From Chlamydiota bacterium (GTDB lineage: Bacteria > Chlamydiota > Chlamydiia > Chlamydiales > Rhabdochlamydiaceae): a stretch of DNA of 7,233 bases. The notes beneath the pieces are model-generated. The model was not told the origin of the DNA and made no database searches. It saw only the letters and a program-made list of their open reading frames with translations. Position 1 is the stretch's first letter. Each line of letters opens with the position of its first letter. The position numbers and the translations under genes are program-made. The DNA lies in assembly GCA_013041585.1 (NCBI GenBank), contig JABEVM010000242.1:1-7233 (forward strand), in the 5' to 3' direction. This document shows, in pieces, positions 1 through 5,663 of the stretch.

Positions 1-123
1 ACATGTTATAAAGAAGTGCAAAAGATCCGCAAGAGAGATCCCCAAAAGTGGATTTTTTTAAGAATTGCTGCTGATATATTTTTCATTATTATATTTCTTG
101 TAGATTTTACGTTTATCATTTAG
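1..123 (+). CDS. Possible 3' end of an upstream gene (partial, 40 codons) with a hydrophobic C-terminal tail
   Basis: The first reading frame is open from the first base to a TAG at 121-123, whereas the other two forward frames stop within 3 and 20 codons. The encoded piece begins with a charged stretch (YKEVQKIRKRDPQKW) and continues into a strongly hydrophobic segment (IAADIFFIIIFLVDF) that runs almost to the stop. This looks like a C-terminal membrane segment preceded by positive charges. The start lies outside the window, so the family cannot be named. If it is real, only 28 bp separate it from the autotransporter, so the two could be co-transcribed. The alternative is that a 40-codon open frame arose by chance in AT-rich DNA. 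The charged-then-hydrophobic pattern favours a true gene end but does not prove it. Confidence 0.42.
   Translation, partial: TCYKEVQKIRKRDPQKWIFLRIAADIFFIIIFLVDFTFII
65..92 (+). promoter_or_regulatory. Candidate sigma-70-type promoter for the autotransporter gene
   Basis: TTGCTG (65-70) and TATTAT (87-92) are separated by 16 bp. The -10 box matches consensus at 5 of 6 positions and the -35 box at 3 of 6. Transcription would start near 99 and leave a leader of about 50 nt before the ATG at 152. The site lies inside the end of the putative upstream open frame. The region is AT-rich, so chance matches are likely. Confidence 0.28.
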
Positions 124-151
124 AACGAAGAATAAAACTATGGTTTAAAAT

Positions 152-3100
152 ATGTCTTCTTGGAAAACGATTTCAACCCTAACTCTTTTAAGTGTATTTT
201 CAATACCATATACACAAACACTTACTGCTGGAACACCAGTTACTTGGATTAATCCTACCAATAGTACTTGGAATACTACAGGGAACTGGAGTCCTGCCAG
301 GGTACCAACTTCAACAGACAGTGCAAACTTTCTTGGTATAAGTGGATCTCCAACTATATCGATAAATGAAAACGTAGGCAGTATCACCACAATTAATCAA
401 TTACAATTCGGGACAGGAACAACAGTCTACACCCTCTTTCCCAATACTGCAAATGATGCGATTTCAATCGTTTCCACTGTAAATCAGCCAGGCATTTTTC
501 TAGGCAATGTGACAGTGAATCTTTCTGATTTAAACTCAGTAGGTCCAGTACTTTTTATTCAAGGTGTTGCTTCAGATGAATTTTTAATTAACTTAAGTGA
601 TGCTTCCGGTTCACTGAACCTTACTCAAGGGATTGTAATGACCGGGGTCGCCAGCACGCCAATAGAAATTAGAGGGCCAGGTAAAATGAACATTACAAAT
701 GCCCAAATAAATCTAAGTAATTCAAATAATGTAACAATAGATAACGGGGCTACGGTAAATTTATCAAACTCTTCTGTCTCTCCAAACACTCAGGCTACAA
801 TATTTGCTGCTAACTTGGACGTTTCAGCAGGTTCAACGCTATCCGTTACGAACACAAGTACTACTTCGATGGCCCTTCTGCGACCAAGTGTTTTTACTAT
901 AGAAGGAACAGTCAATCTAACAAACACTACAAGTGGTAATGAGGAAGGAATTAATGTTCTTTTCAATGCTGGCCCTGGTATTTCTCCATTGCTTACATTC
1001 AATAACGGCGCCATTTTTACAGCAACAAATAACCAAGCAATTACTACTGCTTCAACCTTTGGAATTGTTGTAGGTTTTTCAAATGGTGTTACGGTGAATT
1101 TTAACGGTGGCACAACACTATTCGAAAATAATAGTTCTATAAGCGCATCCAATTGTGCTGGAATCATTTCGGGTGGCGCTACTTCGCTTGCAGGTGGAAC
1201 CCATACTTTGCAAAATAACGGAGTTATTCAAAACAATGCGGTAGCAGGTATCCTAGTTTATTTTCACAATTTTTCAGTTTCCGGCGGAACACTGAATTTA
1301 ACAAATACAAATTCAATTCTGAGTAGTGCCTCAATTGGTGCCGAGATCGATTTGCTAGGCTCCCCTATGACAATGACGGATGGTACGATCAATTTACTGA
1401 ATTCAGGAACTATTCAAAATGGGATTGGAGCAGCTCTAACCCAAGCTGGAAATATTTCTTTCAGTGGGGGTTCTCTTACTCTACAAAATACAGGGACAAT
1501 TCAAAATAGTGGCGCGGTTGGAGCTTCTTTTGGAGGAAGTGGAAATCTTTCTTTCTCTGGAGGGTCAGTAAGTCTTCTTAATAGCACACCTAATGTTCAA
1601 AGTGGATCCGGAGTATATTTTGGATCAAATTCTACAGGAAGTACAACTCTCAGTAATTCTTTCACGGCAACCAATAGCGGAAACTTATCAACCACTAATA
1701 CAATGGGAGTTCAAGTAGGCGGCGGTACACTTACTTTTGCTGGAGGTACTTCGTTATTTGAAAATACAGGAACAATCAACGGCTCCCTTGGAATTGCTAT
1801 AACCCCTACCAATATGATAGTAAATAATGGTGCGGTAAGTCTATCCAACACTGCGAACATTCTAGCGGGGAGCGGAGTTGCTTTCAACGGCGGGTCAACC
1901 TTTACCATCAATGGAGGTACAACCGAATTGCAAAACTCAGGAATTGTCCAAGGTGGCTCTGGAGTTCTTTTCACCTCCCCTAATGGAACTGTCCAAAATG
2001 GTAGCTTCATAGCAATTAATAACGCAAACTTGTCCACTGCTGGCGCGGTCGGGGTGCAAATAGGAGGTTCTACGCTCACCTTTGGAGGAGGAACCTCTAC
2101 ATTCGAAAACACAGGAACAATCAATGGTTCCCTCGGGATTGCTATAACCCCTACCAATATGATAGTAAATAATGGTGCAGTAAGTCTATCCAACATCGCT
2201 AACATTCTAGCGGGGAGCGGAGTTGCTTTCAATGGTGGGGCAACCTTTACCATCAATGGAGGTACGACCCAATTGCAAAACTCAGGAATTGTCCAAGGTG
2301 GCTCCGGCATTCTTTTCACCTCCCCTAATGGAACTGTCCAAAATGGTAGCTTCATAGCAATTAATAACGCAAACTTATCCACTGTTGGCGCCGTCGGGGT
2401 ACAAATAGGAGGCTCTACGCTCATCTTTGGAGGAGGAAGCTCACTTTTCCAAAACGCAGCAGTGATGAACGGCTCTGTCGGGCTTTTGATTACACCCTCT
2501 ACTCTTGCGATAACGAATGGATCTGTTAACTTCATAAATAGTGCAAACATACAAGCGGGCACCGGTGTAAGTGGAATGTCGGCATTAACGATGAATGGAG
2601 GCTCATTCACCTTAGTAAATAGTGGAACCATCCAAAACAGTAGTGCCATAGGTTCCTCTTACCTAGACAGCGGAAGTATCCTTATTCAAGGAGGTACGAT
2701 CAACTTAGTAAATACTGGAACTGTTGACAGTGGTACTGGGGTCTTTTTTGGCACAAACTCTTCTGGAAGTATTACCATGACCGGTGGAACTCTAGCTCTT
2801 TTAAATACCGGAGTGGTAGTCGGAAGCGCTATAGGCACTGTCGCTGCATCAAAAAGTATCCAGCAAAGCGGCGGGGTCATTATCAACGACGCTCTTGTTC
2901 ATACCGATACACTTTTTCTAACAGGCGGAAATTATGCCGGAATTGGAACCACCTCTAATTTTACTCCAGGACAAACTCTCACGGTTACAAATGCCGGCAC
3001 GGTAACTCCTGGAGGGCCGAATCCATCAGGAAGGATTGGCGTGATGACAATCCAAGGAAACTATACGCAAACTTCGGGAACTTTATTGATTAATCTGCAA

Positions 3101-4555
3101 AATAATGCCACTTCGGAGCTTATGGTGACGGGTATTGCATCGCTTAATGGAACTTTAGAAGTTGCAGAAACTGCTGCCGGTGATATTATGCCGGGAGATC
3201 ACTTTACAGTTCTTCAAGCAAGCGGAGGAGTAGTCGGACAGTTTAGCGAGGTCCTTGATTTCCATAGCCCCTATTTGATTCCTCATGCGGAATATTTTTC
3301 TAATTCTGTTCAGGTCTTTTTTACTCCTACTTTGTTCCCTGATATTAACCCAAATGATTTTAGCGAAACAGGTGGACTCAAAAATCCAAAAGGAGGATAT
3401 GTCAACTTATCAAGGCCCGTCCTATCTTCTGTGAATGAAACTTTTGCTAGACTTACCAAGCAAATGGGGAAATTACGCTCACATTTTGAGAAACCAATTT
3501 CAAAATCCCCCAAAGAGAAAATAGTTTTCAGCGAAAAGAAAACTAAAGATAACAAAGAACCTTCTATACATCTTACATCCCTTTCTCAAGATGAACCACT
3601 GTCAACTTTTTTGGATGACGAGTCCTTCATAACCTATGATGATGTCGTTACGGAAGAAAAAAGAAAACGTCTTACAGAATCGTTAGGCTCTAATGAAAGA
3701 CCTTGGAATTTCTATGTAGGGCCCAAAGGACAACTTGGGAATGTAGTCTCCAAAGATGAAATGCAAGGATATAGTCATTGGTCTGCAGGGGTTTTTACAG
3801 GGTTTGATTATGCCTTTTCAGAAGTTGGAGTTGGTATTCTTACAGAATATGAAAGAATGCAGGCTCATGTAGGAAAGAAATGGGGTAAGTTTACTATTGA
3901 TCACGTTCATGCTGATTCCTATGCAACCTATGCACCAAGTCAGCTTCCAGAAATTTCGGTAAATGGTATTTTCGGAGGAGGCTATGAGTGGTATTCGATT
4001 GACCGCAACCTCAATCTCCCCTCTCCCCTAGCCTTTAAAGGAACTCCCAGAGGCGCGGAGCTTGATGCCTTTTTAGGAACCGAATACGCCTTTAGAAGCT
4101 CTGTATTTTCTGCAATGCCAAGAGGACTGCAGATCATTCCAGAGGCGGCTATTGAATATACCTATTTGCATATCGATGACTATAAGGAAAAGGGGTTTGC
4201 TCTTTTTGCACTTCGCGCTACTCAGCAAAATGTCAAGTCTCTCCGCAGCAACTTGGGATTTAGGATATGCTATGATTGGATAGGTAAAGATGTAGAAATC
4301 TCTACAGAGGCGAATTTTAGCTGGCAAAGAGAATATTTAGATAAAGAGAGGAGTTTTGAAGCCATTCCAGTAAGTTTTCCAACTTACAGTTTTCCCGTTA
4401 TTATTTCTGAAATGGGGCGAAATACAGCTCTTACAGGTGTTGATCTCTTAGTGACTCTTTTTGGCAGGCACGGAATAGAAACCGGCTATGATTTCGAATA
4501 TAATTCTCAGTATCATACCCATTTTTTGTATATGAGCTACAATGTAAGGTTTTAG
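152..4555 (+). CDS. Large type V (classical) autotransporter: repeat-built beta-helix passenger plus C-terminal outer-membrane barrel
   Basis: The 1467-residue product should be exported by Sec and then display its N-terminal passenger on the cell surface through its own C-terminal barrel. Residues 1-26 look like a signal peptide (Lys5, hydrophobic 7-20, likely cleavage near A26|G27). Residues 30-60 carry a W...NWS..RVP...DSANF pattern seen at the start of many autotransporters. Residues 96 to about 920 are low in charge and rich in N, G, S and T, with alternating hydrophobic positions as in a right-handed beta-helix. Units of about 29 residues with the core GG[ST]xx[LF]xN fill 319-905. Residues 925-1056 match the conserved autochaperone-like end of passengers (VTPGG..PSGRIG.M...GNYTQTSGTL, SLNGTLEV, GGVVGQFSEV). 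Residues 1058-1182 are a charged linker containing a probable helix (NETFARLTKQMGKLRSHFEK). Residues 1183-1467 form the barrel, ending YNVRF with the terminal Phe expected of a BAM signal. Only two cysteines occur in the whole protein. The start at 152 is supported by the signal peptide and by an in-frame stop at 146-148. No convincing Shine-Dalgarno sequence is visible. The domain architecture is secure, but the ligand or role of the passenger is unknown (adhesin-like by analogy). Confidence 0.93.
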   Translation: MSSWKTISTLTLLSVFSIPYTQTLTAGTPVTWINPTNSTWNTTGNWSPARVPTSTDSANFLGISGSPTISINENVGSITTINQLQFGTGTTVYTLFPNTANDAISIVSTVNQPGIFLGNVTVNLSDLNSVGPVLFIQGVASDEFLINLSDASGSLNLTQGIVMTGVASTPIEIRGPGKMNITNAQINLSNSNNVTIDNGATVNLSNSSVSPNTQATIFAANLDVSAGSTLSVTNTSTTSMALLRPSVFTIEGTVNLTNTTSGNEEGINVLFNAGPGISPLLTFNNGAIFTATNNQAITTASTFGIVVGFSNGVTVNFNGGTTLFENNSSISASNCAGIISGGATSLAGGTHTLQNNGVIQNNAVAGILVYFHNFSVSGGTLNLTNTNSILSSASIGAEIDLLGSPMTMTDGTINLLNSGTIQNGIGAALTQAGNISFSGGSLTLQNTGTIQNSGAVGASFGGSGNLSFSGGSVSLLNSTPNVQSGSGVYFGSNSTGSTTLSNSFTATNSGNLSTTNTMGVQVGGGTLTFAGGTSLFENTGTINGSLGIAITPTNMIVNNGAVSLSNTANILAGSGVAFNGGSTFTINGGTTELQNSGIVQGGSGVLFTSPNGTVQNGSFIAINNANLSTAGAVGVQIGGSTLTFGGGTSTFENTGTINGSLGIAITPTNMIVNNGAVSLSNIANILAGSGVAFNGGATFTINGGTTQLQNSGIVQGGSGILFTSPNGTVQNGSFIAINNANLSTVGAVGVQIGGSTLIFGGGSSLFQNAAVMNGSVGLLITPSTLAITNGSVNFINSANIQAGTGVSGMSALTMNGGSFTLVNSGTIQNSSAIGSSYLDSGSILIQGGTINLVNTGTVDSGTGVFFGTNSSGSITMTGGTLALLNTGVVVGSAIGTVAASKSIQQSGGVIINDALVHTDTLFLTGGNYAGIGTTSNFTPGQTLTVTNAGTVTPGGPNPSGRIGVMTIQGNYTQTSGTLLINLQNNATSELMVTGIASLNGTLEVAETAAGDIMPGDHFTVLQASGGVVGQFSEVLDFHSPYLIPHAEYFSNSVQVFFTPTLFPDINPNDFSETGGLKNPKGGYVNLSRPVLSSVNETFARLTKQMGKLRSHFEKPISKSPKEKIVFSEKKTKDNKEPSIHLTSLSQDEPLSTFLDDESFITYDDVVTEEKRKRLTESLGSNERPWNFYVGPKGQLGNVVSKDEMQGYSHWSAGVFTGFDYAFSEVGVGILTEYERMQAHVGKKWGKFTIDHVHADSYATYAPSQLPEISVNGIFGGGYEWYSIDRNLNLPSPLAFKGTPRGAELDAFLGTEYAFRSSVFSAMPRGLQIIPEAAIEYTYLHIDDYKEKGFALFALRATQQNVKSLRSNLGFRICYDWIGKDVEISTEANFSWQREYLDKERSFEAIPVSFPTYSFPVIISEMGRNTALTGVDLLVTLFGRHGIETGYDFEYNSQYHTHFLYMSYNVRF
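1106..2866 (+). repeat. Array of about 20 degenerate units of roughly 29 residues inside the autotransporter passenger
   Basis: From residue 319 to about 905 the passenger repeats a core of the form [G/N/D]G[ST]xx[L/F]xN[T/S]GxIxxGxGV. Examples are GGTHTLQNNGVIQ, DGTINLLNSGTIQ, GGSLTLQNTGTIQ, GGTTELQNSGIVQ, GGSFTLVNSGTIQ and GGTLALLNTGVVV. Counting cores from residue 319 to the last at 878 gives 20 units with a mean spacing of about 29 residues. Weaker versions precede the array (EGTVNLTN at 251). The regular hydrophobic position and the Asn after it are what one expects for stacked beta-helix rungs with an Asn ladder. Boundaries are approximate because the units are degenerate and were aligned by eye. 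Confidence 0.8.
1742..2431 (+). repeat. Two tandem copies of a 345-bp (115-residue) super-repeat in the passenger
   Basis: Copy 1 is 1742-2086 (residues 531-645) and copy 2 is 2087-2431 (residues 646-760). Counted by hand, about 29 of 345 bases differ (about 92% identity), but only 7 of 115 residues differ. Each copy is made of four of the 29-residue units (28, 29, 28 and 30 residues), so the duplication was in frame and in register with the rungs. Differences are unevenly spread: one run of about 65 bases near 1957-2020 in copy 1 is identical in copy 2, while the first 60 bases of the unit hold roughly a third of the changes. A third, strongly diverged copy appears to begin at 2432 (residue 761). 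Confidence 0.93.
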
Positions 4556-4582
4556 TCATTCTTCCTTGAGAAATTTTTAGCC

Positions 4583-5059
4583 CTACTTACGAAAAAAGGC
4601 GAAGGCATTGCTTTTCACAGCACTTACTACCACAGACTCAAGATAATCTAGAGCGAGATGAGAGACAACTTTACCAAGAATGACTACTGCGCCGGAAGGC
4701 CCGAGCATGGCAGTGCTAGCTGTTGTAATGAGAACAGTACTCACTATCTCTGCAGGAAGCTCTTGTGCGTACCCTGTAGGAATAACCGATGTTGGGAGAT
4801 GTTTTTGTAAGAAAGAAGCGGATAGTTTTGTCAAAAATGACGGCATTACCTTAACGACAGCCGGGCGTACAACGATTCCAAGAGCAGTAGAAAACAGTCC
4901 TGAAAATCCTGTAGAAACGCCATGTTTAAGCACTTTTTTTACTCCAATTTCTTTCCCTCGCACATAGGAATTAAAGACTGTTGAAAGCGCAGTGGTGCCA
5001 GCGCTTTTATAAAGACTTGTTTGCGCCTTTTGAAAAAAAGAGTTTAGTCCTATTTTCAT
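4583..5059 (-). CDS. Unrecognised small basic protein with two long apolar segments
   Basis: The 158-residue product belongs to no family I can name. It is strongly basic (16 Lys/Arg against 5 Asp/Glu). The N-terminal 45 residues are polar and Lys-rich, with a likely amphipathic helix (SFFQKAQTSLYKSA). Two Gly/Ala/Ser/Thr/Val-rich apolar stretches follow, about 47-70 (FSGLFSTALGIVV) and 102-129 (IVSTVLITTASTAML, GAVVILG). A third weaker one lies at 131-148. There is no cysteine, no clear signal peptide and no catalytic motif. The apolar stretches could insert into or lie on a membrane, but their high Gly/Ser/Thr content makes this uncertain. The ATG at 5057-5059 lies about 24 nt after the expected start of an extended -10 promoter. 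No Shine-Dalgarno sequence precedes it. The gene converges on the autotransporter (27-bp gap) and diverges from the gene at 5206. The reading frame is preferred over the opposite-strand 95-codon frame at 4680-4967 because it is longer, has its own promoter and has a more protein-like composition. Confidence 0.7.
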   Translation of the reverse strand: MKIGLNSFFQKAQTSLYKSAGTTALSTVFNSYVRGKEIGVKKVLKHGVSTGFSGLFSTALGIVVRPAVVKVMPSFLTKLSASFLQKHLPTSVIPTGYAQELPAEIVSTVLITTASTAMLGPSGAVVILGKVVSHLALDYLESVVVSAVKSNAFAFFRK

Positions 5060-5089
5060 AACAGAAAACCGTAAAGTTTAGGATACTAC

Positions 5090-5098
5090 ATTATAGCA
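5090..5098 (-). promoter_or_regulatory. Extended -10 promoter for the gene at 4583-5059
   Basis: On the minus strand the sequence reads TGCTATAAT, a perfect -10 hexamer (5095-5090) preceded by the TGn extension. Transcription would begin near 5083, about 24 nt before the start codon. No good -35 box is present at normal spacing. TTGATG (minus strand, 5121-5116) has a spacing of 20 bp, which is too long. Extended -10 promoters can work without a good -35 box, so the position and perfect match make this one of the better promoter calls in the window. Confidence 0.55.
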
Positions 5099-5126
5099 CA
5101 GCCTAACTTAAAAATCATCAAGTCAG

Positions 5127-5153
5127 TTATCAAAGAAAAAATTGAATTATAAT
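5127..5153 (+). promoter_or_regulatory. Candidate promoter for the gene at 5206-5646 with a perfect TATAAT
   Basis: TATAAT at 5148-5153 matches the -10 consensus fully. TTATCA at 5127-5132 is a 4-of-6 match to the -35 box, but the spacing is short (15 bp). Transcription would begin near 5160 and give a leader of about 45 nt. The site faces away from the extended -10 promoter at 5090-5098, so both small genes are served from one 146-bp intergenic region. Confidence 0.45.
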
Positions 5154-5205
5154 GCAAAATAACACATAAATTTCTTGAACTTTACAGATGTAAACAGAGA
5201 GACAT

Positions 5206-5646
5206 ATGACTTACGAACTACTAAAAGTAGCCCCTGCTTCCCTAAATACGCTACAAACTTACGCAAAAACTGCCATTGCAGCGCTTCCCTTAGCAGTCGC
5301 TGGAAAAGTCGTTTCAGATTTTGCTAGAGCAAGTCTTTTTGGACAGGCAAGCCTTGTGCAGCAATTTATATCGAATCTATTTAAACAGGCAGTTATGACA
5401 GGAACCCAAACTGTAGCAAAAGACCCTGCTCCTGCAAAAGCTGCAGCTCCCTTTATTATGGCAGGTTTTTACTGTAGTCTTCCCGAGAATCTAGACTATC
5501 AAAAAGCGGGACTTTATATACTCGGAGTCCTAGCTCTGCTTAGACAGGCTATACCAAGTGATTTTCGAATTTCCATGCGAACCGTTTGCCTGGTTCTTTT
5601 GGCATTTGGAGCTGGAGTTGCCCTAGGAAGAAATACCTCTTTTTAA
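5206..5646 (+). CDS. Unrecognised small hydrophobic protein, probably with two C-terminal membrane helices
   Basis: The 146-residue product is not recognisable by family. The first 70 residues are Ala-rich and helical in character (LQTYAKTAIAALPLAVAGKVV, then a QQFISNLFKQ amphipathic stretch). A short Pro/Ala/Lys linker follows (DPAPAKAAAP, 73-82), then an apolar patch with Cys90. Two likely membrane helices come next at about 101-115 (AGLYILGVLALLRQAI) and 125-141 (RTVCLVLLAFGAGVALG). They are joined by a polar turn, PSDFRISM. This looks like a small membrane-anchored protein with its N-terminal half outside the bilayer. The ATG at 5206 follows a purine run AGAGAGA (5196-5202), a weak and rather close Shine-Dalgarno candidate. 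The gene diverges from its left neighbour and converges on the permease gene with a 17-bp gap. The function is unknown, and the divergent arrangement with another unknown hydrophobic protein is the only contextual clue. Confidence 0.7.
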   Translation: MTYELLKVAPASLNTLQTYAKTAIAALPLAVAGKVVSDFARASLFGQASLVQQFISNLFKQAVMTGTQTVAKDPAPAKAAAPFIMAGFYCSLPENLDYQKAGLYILGVLALLRQAIPSDFRISMRTVCLVLLAFGAGVALGRNTSF

Positions 5647-5663
5647 GAGAGGCTTCAGCTTCC

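Noticed and set aside
6..85. A 26-codon minus-strand open frame starting MKNISAAILKKIHF.
   Set aside because: It is short, without a ribosome-binding site or promoter that I can support, and it opposes the putative upstream gene end.
790..1167. A 125-codon minus-strand open frame inside the passenger region.
   Set aside because: It is a shadow of the autotransporter frame with no independent start signals or recognisable domains.
1742..2431. The tandem direct repeats as a CRISPR array or mobile element.
   Set aside because: The repeats are 345 bp, contiguous, in frame and coding, with no spacers, terminal inverted repeats or transposase.
1711..2649. A 312-codon open frame on the minus strand opposite the repeat array.
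   Set aside because: It lies wholly antisense to the autotransporter, is Pro/Val-rich and low in complexity, and its repeats are just the reverse-strand image of the passenger repeats. The well-defined autotransporter frame explains this DNA.
4680..4967. A 95-codon plus-strand open frame.
   Set aside because: It is antisense to the longer 158-residue minus-strand gene, which has an extended -10 promoter. Its composition is not protein-like.
5636..5652. A small hairpin, CCTCT-ttttaag-AGAGG, at the end of the 5206-5646 gene.
   Set aside because: The stem is only 5 bp, it overlaps the stop codon, and no T-run follows on either strand, so it is not a convincing terminator.
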